A stretch of DNA of 64,000 nt from Gemmatimonadaceae bacterium (GTDB lineage Bacteria > Gemmatimonadota > Gemmatimonadetes > Gemmatimonadales > Gemmatimonadaceae): the NCBI GenBank assembly GCA_016742275.1, contig JACVCD010000001.1:62001-126000 (forward strand). The letters run 5' to 3'. Positions 1 through 10,793 of the stretch are shown piece by piece (position 1 is the first letter of the stretch; every line of letters starts with the position of its first letter). A program made the position numbers and the translations under genes. The notes under the pieces are model-generated. The model ran no database searches, was not told the DNA's origin, and was given only the letters and a program-made list of their open reading frames with translations.

Positions 1-66
1 ACGAGACGACAGGGGCCTCGGCACAACGCCGGGGCCCTTCGTCTTTGTCGGTGATATGTTGAGGCT

Positions 67-675
67 ATGCTTTATGTCGGCCTCACGGGCAGTATCGCCT
101 CCGGAAAATCCACGGTGTCGTCCGCGTTGGCTGCTCGCGGCGCAACACTCATCGATTCCGACCAACTCGCTCGCGAGGTCGTGGAGCCCGACTCCGCTGG
201 GCTCGCGGCAATCGTGGAGCGATTCGGTGGCGAAGTGCTGCAGCACGACGGCACACTCGATCGGGCGGCCGTCCGCCATCGCATATTCTCCGACCCCGCT
301 GCTCGCGATGCGCTGAATGCGATCGTGCATCCAGCGGTGCGTGCCTTGAGAGCGCGTCGTGTGGAAGAAGCCCGTGCACGCGGTGATCGCATCGTGATTG
401 CCGACATTCCCCTGCTCTTCGAGCTCGGCCTGCAGCAGACGTTCGATGCAATCATCGTGGTCGACGCCAGCGAATCGATCCGGCGTGATCGCCTCGTGGG
501 TACTCGTGGCCTCGGCGTGGCCGAAGCCCAGGCCATGATCAATTCCCAATGGCCAACCGAGAGGAAGCGCGCTGGTGCCACCTGGGTCATCGACAACAAC
601 GGATCATTGGATGACCTCAGTCCACAGATTGCCTCGCTCTGGCAGGCCCTGGAGGCTCGCGCCGACACCGCGTAG
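67..675 (+). CDS. coaE: Dephospho-CoA kinase
   Basis: N-terminal MLYVGLTGSIASGKSTVSSALAARGATLIDSDQLAREVV: P-loop and CoaE signature. Confidence 0.95.
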   Translation: MLYVGLTGSIASGKSTVSSALAARGATLIDSDQLAREVVEPDSAGLAAIVERFGGEVLQHDGTLDRAAVRHRIFSDPAARDALNAIVHPAVRALRARRVEEARARGDRIVIADIPLLFELGLQQTFDAIIVVDASESIRRDRLVGTRGLGVAEAQAMINSQWPTERKRAGATWVIDNNGSLDDLSPQIASLWQALEARADTA

Positions 676-759
676 CCCCCTGATCCGTAACCGGCACCCC
701 CGCTTCCGGAACGGCCTGCCAACGCGGATACTTCCCGCTGGATCATTTTCCTTTTCGCC

Positions 760-1158
760 TTGGAGCACTCCGTGTCGAATATCCCAGCCGACCTGCAGTA
801 TACGAAGGACCACGAATACGTTCGCCCCACGACGGAAGCCGGTGTCGTGGCCATTGGCATCACCGACTATGCGCAGGGTGAGCTGGGCGACATCGTCTAC
901 GTCGAACTGCCGAAGCCCGGCACCGCGTATTCCTCGCACGATGTGTTCGGGACTGTCGAAGCCGTAAAGGCCGTGTCCGAACTGTTCATGCCCGTGGCCG
1001 GTGAGATCGTGGAAATCAACGGCCGTCTCGACGGCGAGCCCGCGCTCATCAACACCGATCCCTACGGCGATGGCTGGATGATCAAGGTGCGTGTGGCGCC
1101 GGGTGGCGATGCAGGGCTGATGAGCGCCGACGAATACAAGACTCAGCTGGGTGAGTGA
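760..1158 (+). CDS. gcvH: Glycine cleavage system H protein (start may be GTG at 772)
   Basis: IPADLQYTKDHEYVRP...GDIVYVELPKPG...VEAVKAVSELFMPVAGEIVEIN: lipoyl-domain H protein. Confidence 0.95.
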   Translation: MEHSVSNIPADLQYTKDHEYVRPTTEAGVVAIGITDYAQGELGDIVYVELPKPGTAYSSHDVFGTVEAVKAVSELFMPVAGEIVEINGRLDGEPALINTDPYGDGWMIKVRVAPGGDAGLMSADEYKTQLGE

Positions 1159-1161
1159 CCC

Positions 1162-1320
1162 GAGAATCTGAGGAACCGATGGCGTGAGGTTCTGAGGATT
1201 CGAGGATAAGAGAGCGGGCCCCGGGAACACCCTGTACTTCGGGTGCTCCCGGGGCCCGCACTCTTATCCTCAGATCCTTAAATCCTCACGCCATCTGTTC
1301 TCAAATCCTCCAGAACCTCA
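1162..1320. repeat. Long imperfect inverted repeat (~70-nt arms) built of GAGGATTTGAGG-like words; likely also a bidirectional terminator
   Basis: Left arm GATGGCGTGAGGTTCTGAGGATTCGAGGATAAGAGAGCGGGCCCCGGGAACACCC; reverse complement of right arm GATGGCGTGAGGATTTAAGGATCTGAGGATAAGAGTGCGGGCCCCGGGAGCACCC. Lies between convergent gcvH and gcvP; homologous to 45674-45835. Confidence 0.9.
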
Positions 1321-4206
1321 AGCGTATTCCTCGATGGGAGGACACGCACACACGAGGTTACGATCACCGAAGGCGCTCTCTACACGACGCACCGTCGGCC
1401 AGAACTTGCGGTCACGCGTCCACGCCGTGGGGTATGCTGCCTGCTGACGCGTGTACTTGTGCGTCCATTCGTCGGCGGTGCAGTGCGCAGCCGTGTGCGG
1501 CGCGTTCTTGAGGACATTGTCCTCGCGATCCGCTTCGCCGCGCTCGATGGCAGCGATTTCTTCGCGCATGCCGATCATCGCTTCGATGAAGCGATCGAGC
1601 TCCACCTTCGACTCGCTCTCGGTGGGCTCCACCATCAGCGTGCCGGCGACGGGAAATGACAGTGTCGGCGCATGGAAGCCGTAGTCCATGAGACGCTTGG
1701 CCAGATCCTCAGCTTCGATGCCCGCCAAGGCCTTGAGTGAGCGCGTGTCGAGAATGCACTCATGCGCCACCAGACCATTCTGCCCCTGATACAGCACCGG
1801 GTAGTGGGCTTCGAGCCGCTTGGCGATGTAGTTGGCGTTGAGGATGGCCACCTTCGTCGCATAGGCCAGCCCTTCGCCACCCATCATCTTGATGTACACG
1901 TACGAGATGGGGAGAATGCTCGCACTGCCCCATGGTGCCGCCGATACCGGTCCGATTGCCGTGGCCGAATCATGCGACGCCACCACCGGGTGTGTGGGCA
2001 GGAACGGCACCAGCTGCGGTGCCACACCAATAGGCCCCATGCCCGGTCCGCCGCCACCGTGCGGAATGCAGAACGTCTTGTGCAGGTTGAGATGGCACAC
2101 ATCGGCACCGAGGTCGCCCGGACGCGCCACACCCACCATGGCGTTCATGTTCGCCCCGTCCATGTACACCTGGCCACCGTGCTCATGAATGATGGCGGTG
2201 ATGTCCTTGATGCTCGATTCGAACACGCCGTGCGTGCTCGGATACGTCACCATCAGCGCGGCAAGATTCGGCGCGTGCTGCTCGGCCTTCGCGCGAAGAT
2301 CCGCAACATCAATGTTACCATCGGTGTCAGTCTTCACGACAACCACCTGGAAACCCACCATCACCGCCGATGCCGGATTGGTACCGTGCGCCGACTGTGG
2401 AATGAGGCAGACCGTGCGATGGCCTTCACCACGCGCTTCGTGATAGGCTTTGATGACGAGCAGGCCGGCATACTCACCCTGCGAGCCCGCATTGGGCTGT
2501 AGTGACACACCAGCAAAACCCGTGACTTCGGCAAGATCATGCTCGAGCTCACGGAACATCTGCGCATAGCCTTCCGCTTGCGCGCGCGGCACGAAGGGGT
2601 GGATCTGTCCGAATTCGGGCCACGTCACGGGAATCATTTCCGCCGTGGCGTTGAGCTTCATCGTGCACGATCCCAGCGGGATCATGCCATGCACGAGCGA
2701 GAAGTCCTTGGCCTGCAGCGAGTAGAGATAGCGGAGCATCTCCGTCTCGCTGTGATAGCGATGGAACGTGGGGTGTGTCAGGAACGGCGACACACGACGG
2801 AAGCGCTCGTCGTAGCGTGCATCGGTGGTGGACGCCACGTCAGCATAGGAAAAATCGGGCGCCGCGTTGCCATTGAACACGCGCCAGAGATCGAGCACAT
2901 CGTTTTCGCTGCTCGTTTCGTCGAGCGCGATCGTGAGTGTCCCCGGCTCGATGCGACGCAAATTGATGCGATGCGATGCGGCGGCCGCAAGAATGTCCTG
3001 TTCACCATGCGCGCCCACTTCCACACGCACCGTGTCGAAGAAGTGCTCGTGCGTGATCGAGAAACCCAAACGCTCGAGACCTGCGGCAAGCGTCACGGCA
3101 CGACCATGCACACGCGAGGCAATCTGCGTGAGCCCCTCGGGGCCATGATACACGGCATACATGCTGGCCATCACGGCCAGCAGCACCTGCGCCGTGCACA
3201 CATTGCTCGTCGCCTTTTCGCGGCGGATGTGCTGCTCACGCGTCTGGAGCGCCATGCGCAGTGCCGGCTTGCCCTCCACATCGCGAGAAAGACCGATGAT
3301 ACGTCCCGGCAAGAGACGCTTGAACTCATCGCGCGTCGACAGGAATGCTGCGTGCGGGCCGCCATATCCCATCGGCACGCCGAACCGCTGCGAGTTGCCC
3401 ACCACAATGTCCGCGCCCCATTCGCCCGGCGGTGTGAGCAGACACAGGGCGAGCAAATCGCTGGCGACCGTGACCAACGCACCAGCTGTGTGTGCCGCTT
3501 CGGTCACGCTGCGATAGTCCACCACCGCGCCATCGGTACCCGGATACTGGAGCAACACACCGAACACGGTGTCATCGAGCACGAAGTCCTGCACCGGCGC
3601 GACCTTGATCTTCGCGCCACGCGCGATCGCACGGGCTTCGACCACCGCAATCGTTTGCGGATGACAGTCGGCCGCGACCAGGAACAGATTGCGGGTCGCG
3701 TTGCCACGTGCACCATGAGCAAGCGCCATGGCTTCAGCGGCGGCCGTACCTTCATCCAGCAGCGATGCGTTGGCGATCTCGAGACCGGTGAGATCGATGA
3801 TCAGCGTCTGGTAATTGAGCAGCGCTTCGAGACGCCCCTGTGCAATTTCGGCCTGGTACGGCGTGTATGCCGTGTACCAGGCCGGATTTTCCATCACGTT
3901 GCGGAGAATCACATTCGGCGTATGGGTACCGTAGTAACCCATGCCGATGAAGGAACGCCAGAGCTGATTCTTGCCGGCAATGGCCTTGAGCGAGGCCAGC
4001 ACATCGGCTTCCGTCTGTTCAGGGCCAGTAGCCAGCGTGGCGCGGAAACGAATCTGTTCGGGGACCACCGCATCGATGAACGCATCGAGCGTGTCGTAGC
4101 CCAACGTCTTCAGCATGGCCTGCTGTTCGACGGGGCTCGGGCCAACATGTCGGGAGATGAACGAATCGACCGCGTCGGGCGCGACCGAATTGGTGGGCGT
4201 GGCCAT
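1318..4206 (-). CDS. gcvP: Glycine dehydrogenase (decarboxylating), P protein; start set at [13 protein letters not shown] rather than the longer ORF
   Basis: Full-length P-protein with [43 protein letters not shown] and [24 protein letters not shown] (PLP lysine region). Confidence 0.96.
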   Translation of the reverse strand: MATPTNSVAPDAVDSFISRHVGPSPVEQQAMLKTLGYDTLDAFIDAVVPEQIRFRATLATGPEQTEADVLASLKAIAGKNQLWRSFIGMGYYGTHTPNVILRNVMENPAWYTAYTPYQAEIAQGRLEALLNYQTLIIDLTGLEIANASLLDEGTAAAEAMALAHGARGNATRNLFLVAADCHPQTIAVVEARAIARGAKIKVAPVQDFVLDDTVFGVLLQYPGTDGAVVDYRSVTEAAHTAGALVTVASDLLALCLLTPPGEWGADIVVGNSQRFGVPMGYGGPHAAFLSTRDEFKRLLPGRIIGLSRDVEGKPALRMALQTREQHIRREKATSNVCTAQVLLAVMASMYAVYHGPEGLTQIASRVHGRAVTLAAGLERLGFSITHEHFFDTVRVEVGAHGEQDILAAAASHRINLRRIEPGTLTIALDETSSENDVLDLWRVFNGNAAPDFSYADVASTTDARYDERFRRVSPFLTHPTFHRYHSETEMLRYLYSLQAKDFSLVHGMIPLGSCTMKLNATAEMIPVTWPEFGQIHPFVPRAQAEGYAQMFRELEHDLAEVTGFAGVSLQPNAGSQGEYAGLLVIKAYHEARGEGHRTVCLIPQSAHGTNPASAVMVGFQVVVVKTDTDGNIDVADLRAKAEQHAPNLAALMVTYPSTHGVFESSIKDITAIIHEHGGQVYMDGANMNAMVGVARPGDLGADVCHLNLHKTFCIPHGGGGPGMGPIGVAPQLVPFLPTHPVVASHDSATAIGPVSAAPWGSASILPISYVYIKMMGGEGLAYATKVAILNANYIAKRLEAHYPVLYQGQNGLVAHECILDTRSLKALAGIEAEDLAKRLMDYGFHAPTLSFPVAGTLMVEPTESESKVELDRFIEAMIGMREEIAAIERGEADREDNVLKNAPHTAAHCTADEWTHKYTRQQAAYPTAWTRDRKFWPTVRRVESAFGDRNLVCACPPIEEYA

Positions 4207-4331
4207 GACCATCCTCGAGGAAGACATGCACAGCCATCGACAGCGCCGACGGCCGTGCGGATGCGTGAAACACTGCACAACACTTCCACAACACTGCGGT
4301 TCGCGGCCGCAGCCTTGGTAATTTAACCGCA

Positions 4332-5132
4332 ATGCTTTCCACCCGAACGGTCCCGTCCTGGCAGGTATGGGAGTGCCCTCCGGCACCCGGCATCGTCAAC
4401 ATGGCCACCGATGCCGCGCTCCTGGCGAGCGTGGGACCGGACATGGCCGTGTGGCGTTGGTATTCCTGGGCCCGACCCACCGTTTCGTTCGGCCGGAATG
4501 AGCAGATCAAGGGGCGCTATTCAGCCGAATCACTCGCGCGCTCGGGTTTCGACGCCGTCAGACGTCCGACGGGCGGTCGGGCGCTGCTGCACGACCAGGA
4601 ACTCACCTATTCGGTCGTCTTGCCGGTGGCGCGCCAGATTGGCTGGCGCGAGCCCTATCGCGCGATCTCCACCCTCCTGCTCGAGGCGCTTCGGGAGGTT
4701 GGCGTTCCCGTCGAGTCAGCGCCTCCGCGCCTGGGCCAACGACCGGATGGGCCGGTCTGCTTCGACGCCCCTGACGCTGGCGAATTGCTGCTTCACGGGC
4801 GGAAGCTCGTGGGGAGTGCGGTATGGCGTCAGGACAACGTATACCTCCAGCATGGCAGCATTCTGCTGGCGGATCGGCAAGGAGATCTGGCCGATGCAGC
4901 GGATGCGCCTCTTCCGCCCGTTCCACCGGCCGCGGCATTGAACCGTGTTGCGGGCGCAGAGCAGTTGCCCGCGCTAGTGGCCAGACTCAAACTGGCGATA
5001 TCCCACCGACTGGCGGCGTGGAACGAAAGCACCGCATTGCCCCTGGCATTTGCCCCGAACGACACACTGCTGCAGCAGATCGAGAGAGAAACCTCGCAAT
5101 TCAGTCGGGACACATGGCTCTGGCGCCGCTGA
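4332..5132 (+). CDS. Lipoate/octanoyl protein ligase family (LipM/LplA-like)
   Basis: [62 protein letters not shown]_LplA_LipB fold with a Cys in the PVCF position typical of LipM. Confidence 0.85.
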   Translation: MLSTRTVPSWQVWECPPAPGIVNMATDAALLASVGPDMAVWRWYSWARPTVSFGRNEQIKGRYSAESLARSGFDAVRRPTGGRALLHDQELTYSVVLPVARQIGWREPYRAISTLLLEALREVGVPVESAPPRLGQRPDGPVCFDAPDAGELLLHGRKLVGSAVWRQDNVYLQHGSILLADRQGDLADAADAPLPPVPPAAALNRVAGAEQLPALVARLKLAISHRLAAWNESTALPLAFAPNDTLLQQIERETSQFSRDTWLWRR

Positions 5133-5184
5133 TCACGGTTTCGCATTGTACGAGGTCGCTCCCACCCTCCGTCTCGCCCATCAC

Positions 5185-6861
5185 ATGACGCACCGCCCCC
5201 TGATACGTCGTTCGATTGCCGGCATCGCTATCGGCATGACCGCTGCCTGTGGTGGCTCGGGCGATTCGTCCAACACCGGCGCCGATGGCGGAACGCTTAT
5301 CGCCGTGGTACCTGCGGAGCCGCAGACGTTGCTGCCGCCATTGGTCACGGTGACCCATGATGCGGCCATTGTCAGCACCATCTTCGACAAGCTGGCGGAC
5401 ATCGGACCGGCCTTCGAAACCTATGGTGACGGCGGATTCCGTCCGCGCTTGGCGAAGACATGGCAATGGGCGCCTGATTCCATGTCGATCGCATTCGCGA
5501 TTGACTCGAGTGCACGGTGGCATGATGGTCCACCGGTCACGGCGGCTGATGTGCAGTACACGTTCCGCGTGTACACCAGTGATTCGGTAGGTTCAGAATT
5601 CCGCTCGCTCGTCAGCAACATTGATTCGGTGTCCACGGTCGGAACGCACACGGCCGTGTTTTGGTTCAAGCGTCGTACGCCGCAGCAGTTCTACGATGCG
5701 ACCTACCACATGCACGTCCTGCCGTCGCACTTGCTGGATACGATACCGATGTCGGGACTGGCGGCGTCGAGCTTTGCGCGCAGCCCGGTGGGTTCCGGCC
5801 GTTTCCGCTTCATGCGGTGGGATCCCGCTCAGCGCGTCGAGGTCATCGCCGACACCACGCATCCGCAGGGCCGGCCGCATCTAGATCGTGTGATCTGGAG
5901 TATCGCGCCCGACTTCGGCGCCGCCACCGTGAAGTTGTTCGCCGGCGAAGCAGATTTCTTCGAAAGCATTCGGCCGGAAAATCTGGCGCAGGTGGCACGC
6001 ACGCCGGCCCTCCGCCTCGCAGACAATCGGGCGCTGCAGTATTCGTTCCTCGGATTCAACATGCGGAATCCTGCGGCACCGAATACACCACACCCCATCT
6101 TCGGTGATCCAGTCGTACGTCGCGCCCTCAGTATGGCCGTGGATCGCGAGCGCATCGTGCGCAACGTCTACGACTCGCTGGGTATGGTGGCTCTGGCGCC
6201 GGCACCGCGCGCACTTATTCCGGACACCACAGCATTCAAAGGATTGCCGCACGATCTGGCTCGCGCCCGCGCCATGCTCGACTCAGCCGGATGGCGCGAT
6301 ACCGACAACGACGGCGTGCGTGAGCGGAACGGCGTAGCGCTCGCCTTTGACGTGCTCGTCCCCAACTCAAGTGCGGCACGCCAGCGGCTCGCCATCCTGC
6401 TGCAGGAGCAGCTCAAGGCAGTCGGCGCCAAGGTGACGCCGCAGATTCTTGAGATCAACACGCTGGTATCGCGCATCGACAGCAAGAAGTTCGACAGCTA
6501 CATGGGTGGGTGGGCGTCGAGCCCCGGATTGGTTGGCATGCCGCAGACATGGAGCAGCAAAGGTGCCGCCAATTCGATCGGCTATCGCAACACGGCATTT
6601 GATGCCGCCGTCGATAGTGCACTCACCACATTCGATCGCACGACCAGTCACCGTTTGTGGGCACGGGCATTTCAGCTGATCATTGACGACGCCCCTGCCA
6701 TCTGGCTTGCCGAGCAGACTGCTCCGGTGGCGATTCACCGTCGGTTCATCATTCCACCGCTTCGTCCGGATGGCTGGTACTCGGATCTCGCGGAATGGCG
6801 AGTCGACCCGGCGCAGCGCATTGATCGCGATCGCATTGGACTCGGCGGAGCCTCGCGCTGA
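5185..6861 (+). CDS. Peptide ABC transporter substrate-binding lipoprotein (SBP family 5)
   Basis: Lipobox GMTAACGG; SBP_bac_5 features (RPRLAKTWQWAPDSMSIAFAIDSSARWHDGPPVTAADVQYTFR). Confidence 0.92.
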   Translation: MTHRPLIRRSIAGIAIGMTAACGGSGDSSNTGADGGTLIAVVPAEPQTLLPPLVTVTHDAAIVSTIFDKLADIGPAFETYGDGGFRPRLAKTWQWAPDSMSIAFAIDSSARWHDGPPVTAADVQYTFRVYTSDSVGSEFRSLVSNIDSVSTVGTHTAVFWFKRRTPQQFYDATYHMHVLPSHLLDTIPMSGLAASSFARSPVGSGRFRFMRWDPAQRVEVIADTTHPQGRPHLDRVIWSIAPDFGAATVKLFAGEADFFESIRPENLAQVARTPALRLADNRALQYSFLGFNMRNPAAPNTPHPIFGDPVVRRALSMAVDRERIVRNVYDSLGMVALAPAPRALIPDTTAFKGLPHDLARARAMLDSAGWRDTDNDGVRERNGVALAFDVLVPNSSAARQRLAILLQEQLKAVGAKVTPQILEINTLVSRIDSKKFDSYMGGWASSPGLVGMPQTWSSKGAANSIGYRNTAFDAAVDSALTTFDRTTSHRLWARAFQLIIDDAPAIWLAEQTAPVAIHRRFIIPPLRPDGWYSDLAEWRVDPAQRIDRDRIGLGGASR

Positions 6862-6884
6862 TCGCCATCGTTACTCGCGTCGTC

Positions 6885-7877
6885 ATGCGGCTGCTGCAGG
6901 GTGCGCTGGTTGTGCTCGCCGCAGCCTCCGTTGCTTTTGTCTGCGTGCATCTGGCCCCCGGAGATCCGGCCACGGCGTTGGGTGACGGTGTGCCAGCCGA
7001 CGTGCGTGAACGTCTGCGCGCGGTGTACCGTTACGACGCGCCGCTCGCCGAACAGTTCGTGCGTTGGATCGGCGCATATGCGCGCGGGGAACTGGGCTGG
7101 AGCCGATCGCAGAACCGACCCGTCCTGACTGTTGTGCTGGAAGCCACCGCCAACAGCCTGATGCTGGTGATGCCCGCGTTTATCCTGAGTGTTGCCGGTG
7201 GTATGCTGCTTGGCGCATGGCAGGCCGTGCACGCAGGTACACGTCGCGATCGATGGACATCAGCAGCGACACTGTCCGTGTACTCCATACCGGAGTTCTG
7301 GCTGGCCTTCATGCTCGTTCTGGTCTTCTCCCGCTATGGGGGCGTGCTCCCTACTACGGGCATGACGGATGACATGTATGACTACCTGACTACCGGTCAA
7401 CGCATCAAGGATCGGTTGAAGCACATGGTATTGCCGGTGGCAACCATCGCCTGCATCGGCATTGCCACCTTTGCGCGATTCCAGCGCGACAGCATGCGGA
7501 CCATGTTGGAGCAACCCTTTGTGCGCACCGCACATGCTGCTGGTATTCCGCAGTTTCGTGTTTGGCGGGACACATGGCGCGCGGCGTTGCTGCCGGTCAT
7601 TACCGTTGCGGGGTTACTGCTTCCCTCCTACGTGACCGGCGTCGTGGTGGTGGAACAGGTATTCAGCTGGCACGGCATTGGACAAACCATGCTGATGGCC
7701 ATTGCCGCGCGCGATGAAATGCTGGTGGCCGGTTGTGTTGTCGCGGGAAGTTGCATCACCGTGCTCGGTGCCATGTGCGCCGACGGTTTGCGCCAACTGG
7801 CAGATCCACGACTGCGCGACGCGCACACGCAAAACCGTAATACGGTGAGTACAGCGCGATCAGGGCTTCGGGCCTAA
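6885..7877 (+). CDS. Peptide ABC transporter permease (DppB/OppB-like)
   Basis: APGDPA N-term motif; RFQRDSMRTMLEQPFVRTAHAAGI EAA-loop; syntenic with SBP and ATPases. Confidence 0.92.
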   Translation: MRLLQGALVVLAAASVAFVCVHLAPGDPATALGDGVPADVRERLRAVYRYDAPLAEQFVRWIGAYARGELGWSRSQNRPVLTVVLEATANSLMLVMPAFILSVAGGMLLGAWQAVHAGTRRDRWTSAATLSVYSIPEFWLAFMLVLVFSRYGGVLPTTGMTDDMYDYLTTGQRIKDRLKHMVLPVATIACIGIATFARFQRDSMRTMLEQPFVRTAHAAGIPQFRVWRDTWRAALLPVITVAGLLLPSYVTGVVVVEQVFSWHGIGQTMLMAIAARDEMLVAGCVVAGSCITVLGAMCADGLRQLADPRLRDAHTQNRNTVSTARSGLRA

Positions 7878-8728
7878 TGCCGCAGCGCATGACACAACAG
7901 CGTATGATGCAACAACGCCTGACGTATCGACGCGCCTGGGTGTTGCTGGCTCTGCTGATCATGGTTCCTTTGGCTGCTCCGTGGCTCGCCCCGCACGATC
8001 CCAATGCCTCACTCGATCTGATCGCACTCAAGAGTCATCCGCCAACGATTGCGCACCCATTTGGTACCGACAGCTATTCGCGCGATGTACTGAGCCGGGT
8101 ACTCCATGGCAGTCGCATATCTCTTGCGGTTTCCGTGTGTTCGGTAGCGGTGGTGCTGGTGCTCGGCACGCTGTATGGCGCGCTCACCACGTTCGCGCCT
8201 CGCGCACTCTCCGGGTTGCTTCGACGCGTGCTGGATGTCGCACTGGCCATGCCCCGTATCCTTCTGCTTCTCACGGTTACGGCGTTTGCCGGGAGCTTGT
8301 CCCTCAAGCAGTTGGTGCTGCTGATCGGAAGCACCGGATGGTTTGCCGTTGCACGACAGGTGACCGACGAACTGGATGCCCTGGTGACCAGAGACTTCGC
8401 CATGGCCGCGCGCGCGCAGGGCGTTCGCACACCGCGACTCATCATCCGACACTTGCTACCGCATGTCCTGCCCGTGCTGATGGTGCTCGCCACGTTTGGC
8501 GTCGCCAGCACCATCGCACTCGAAACCGCTATCAGTTACCTCGGACTTGGTGTTCAGCCACCAACCGCCAGCTGGGGTTCCATCATGCGCGATGGCGCTA
8601 CGGTGATGGAGAGCGCGTGGTGGCTCACCGTGTTTCCCGGTATGGCAACTATCTTGGCGGCACTGGCCTGCAACACTATCGGAGATGCCTTGCGCGAGCA
8701 TCTGGCGCCGGGGCACGTTCCGTCGTGA
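7877..8728 (+). CDS. Peptide ABC transporter permease (DppC/OppC-like)
   Basis: HPFGTDSYSRDVLSRVLHGSRISLAV; YLGLGVQPPTASWGSIMRDG. Confidence 0.93.
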   Translation: MPQRMTQQRMMQQRLTYRRAWVLLALLIMVPLAAPWLAPHDPNASLDLIALKSHPPTIAHPFGTDSYSRDVLSRVLHGSRISLAVSVCSVAVVLVLGTLYGALTTFAPRALSGLLRRVLDVALAMPRILLLLTVTAFAGSLSLKQLVLLIGSTGWFAVARQVTDELDALVTRDFAMAARAQGVRTPRLIIRHLLPHVLPVLMVLATFGVASTIALETAISYLGLGVQPPTASWGSIMRDGATVMESAWWLTVFPGMATILAALACNTIGDALREHLAPGHVPS

Positions 8729-9804
8729 CCCTTCCCCTCGTCTCCACCGTTCTGCTCGACGTGCAGTCCCTGCAGGTTGAGTTCCCGTCGCAGGGCCCAC
8801 CACTGCGCGCGGTCGATGGTGTGTCCTTCACTGTGGCCAACGGCGAAACCGTCTGCCTGGTGGGTGAGTCGGGGTGCGGTAAGTCGCTCACCGCGCTGGC
8901 GTTATTGCGCCTTGTGCCAGAGCCGGGTCGCATCGGCCCCAGCAGCCGTTTGCACTTCGAGGGTGTGGACGTCCTTGCGCTTGCATCAGAGCCATTGCGT
9001 CAACTGCGTGGTCGGCGCATGGCGATGATTTTTCAGGAGCCGATGACGGCGCTCAATCCCGTGCGCACGGTCGGCGATCAGATCGCCGAAGTCGTGCGGG
9101 CTCACACCCAGCGCAGCAAACGGGAAGCGTGGCAGGACGCGGTGAAGATGCTCGCATTGGTGGGCATCGCCGATCCCGATGCACGTGCGCGGCAATATCC
9201 GCATGAATTGTCTGGCGGCATGCGTCAGCGCGTCATGATCGCCATGGCACTCGTGCTCGACCCGCAGTTGCTCATTGCTGATGAGCCAACCACGGCGCTC
9301 GATGTGACCATTCAGGCGCAGATTCTTGAGTTGTTGCGGGAAATGCGCGAGCGCACGGGCATGGCGCTGCTGCTCATCACGCACGATCTCGGTGTGGTGG
9401 CGGAAATGGCATCACGCGTGCTTGTCATGTACGGTGGGCGCATTGTTGAAGAGGCACCGGTTGATGCGTTGTTTGCCCATGCCGCACACCCGTATTCACA
9501 AGGCTTGTTGGCGGCCATGCCGCGACTCCATGTGAGCTCTGGTTCCACAGCAGATGCTGAAGTAGACGTTGACACCGTCGACGAACCGGAACGCCTGGCA
9601 ACAATCGGCGGCTCTGTTCCAGCACTGGGCAGCTTCCCCACTGGATGTGCATTTCGGGATCGCTGTCCGCTGGCGTGGGAACGATGCGCAAAGGAAGAGC
9701 CACCACTTTATCAGGTCGGCCCCGCACATCGTGCCCGCTGTCACCTGGTGCAGGAACGCCCGTCGGAGAACCTGAAACTCACCGGCGCCGGAGACCAGGC
9801 GTGA
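8725..9804 (+). CDS. Peptide ABC transporter ATP-binding protein (DppD/OppD-like); GTG start overlapping upstream stop (GTGA)
   Basis: [15 protein letters not shown] Walker [16 protein letters not shown] signature; C-terminal Cys-containing [14 protein letters not shown]. Confidence 0.93.
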   Translation: MTLPLVSTVLLDVQSLQVEFPSQGPPLRAVDGVSFTVANGETVCLVGESGCGKSLTALALLRLVPEPGRIGPSSRLHFEGVDVLALASEPLRQLRGRRMAMIFQEPMTALNPVRTVGDQIAEVVRAHTQRSKREAWQDAVKMLALVGIADPDARARQYPHELSGGMRQRVMIAMALVLDPQLLIADEPTTALDVTIQAQILELLREMRERTGMALLLITHDLGVVAEMASRVLVMYGGRIVEEAPVDALFAHAAHPYSQGLLAAMPRLHVSSGSTADAEVDVDTVDEPERLATIGGSVPALGSFPTGCAFRDRCPLAWERCAKEEPPLYQVGPAHRARCHLVQERPSENLKLTGAGDQA

Positions 9805-10793
9805 CGCCCCTGCTTCAGGTCCGCGATCTCACGAAGCACTTCCCGATCCGGCGCGGCATACTGCAACGCGTGACGGGGCATGTGCGCGCAGTGGATGGTG
9901 TGTCATTCGATCTCGCGCGCGGTGAGACACTCGCTCTGGTTGGTGAAAGTGGGTGCGGCAAGACCACGACCGGTCGCGCATTGCTCCGCTTGACGGAACC
10001 CACATCGGGTACGGTGACGGTCAATGGAACGGACTTTCTCGCCCTGCGCGGTGAGGAGCTCCGGCGCATGCGACGACACATGCAGATCGTGTTTCAGGAT
10101 CCCTATGGCTCGCTCAATCCGCGCATGACGGTTGGCGCAGCCATTCGCGAAGGGCTGATTGTCCATCAGATCGCGGAAGGCGCAGAGGCCGATCGTCGCG
10201 TCGCCAACTTGCTCGAGGAGGTAGGGCTTCGCGGCGAATACGCCGCCCGACTTCCGCACGAGTTCTCCGGCGGTCAACGCCAGCGCATCGGCATTGCTCG
10301 TGCTCTCGCTGTAGAACCGTCATTCATCGTATGCGATGAGCCGGTGTCGGCCCTCGATGTCAGTGTGCAGGCGCAGGTCATCAATCTGCTGCGCGATCTG
10401 CAGCGCGAGCGTGGTCTGGCCTATCTGTTCATCGCCCACGATCTGGCCGTGGTTTCCCATATGGCTGATCGTGTAGCGGTCATGTACCTCGGCCGCATTG
10501 TCGAACTCGCACCACGACGCGCCCTGTTTGCCACTCCCCGCATGCCGTACACGCGGGCACTACTGTCTGCCGTTCCGGTGCCAGAGCCGGGAGCGACTCG
10601 CAGACGTATACTTCTTCCAGGCGACCCCCCATCGCCTGCCTCCCCGCCCTCCGGTTGCGTGTTTCACCCGCGTTGTCCGCATCCCGCCAAGGACGCCGTG
10701 TGTTCACGTCTCGCGCCGGTGCTCGAAGAAAAGGCTCCTGGCCATTTCGTCGCGTGCCACAAGGAACCCATCACCTCCGCCCCCCTCTCGTGA
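9801..10793 (+). CDS. Peptide ABC transporter ATP-binding protein (DppF/OppF-like), GTG start
   Basis: [45 protein letters not shown]. Confidence 0.93.
   Translation: MTPLLQVRDLTKHFPIRRGILQRVTGHVRAVDGVSFDLARGETLALVGESGCGKTTTGRALLRLTEPTSGTVTVNGTDFLALRGEELRRMRRHMQIVFQDPYGSLNPRMTVGAAIREGLIVHQIAEGAEADRRVANLLEEVGLRGEYAARLPHEFSGGQRQRIGIARALAVEPSFIVCDEPVSALDVSVQAQVINLLRDLQRERGLAYLFIAHDLAVVSHMADRVAVMYLGRIVELAPRRALFATPRMPYTRALLSAVPVPEPGATRRRILLPGDPPSPASPPSGCVFHPRCPHPAKDAVCSRLAPVLEEKAPGHFVACHKEPITSAPLS

Noticed and set aside
1162-1320. Plain rho-independent terminator only
   Set aside because: The core hairpin could terminate transcription, but arms extend ~70 nt with reiterated words and the whole structure is duplicated at 45674-45835.
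2539-4326. 595-aa plus-strand ORF opposite gcvP
   Set aside because: Antisense shadow of a highly conserved gcvP coding sequence; no recognisable domain.
7981-8724. Upstream portion of the 607-aa ORF at 7981-9804 as a fused domain
   Set aside because: This is the out-of-frame reading of the dppC gene; the ATPase starts at GTG 8725.
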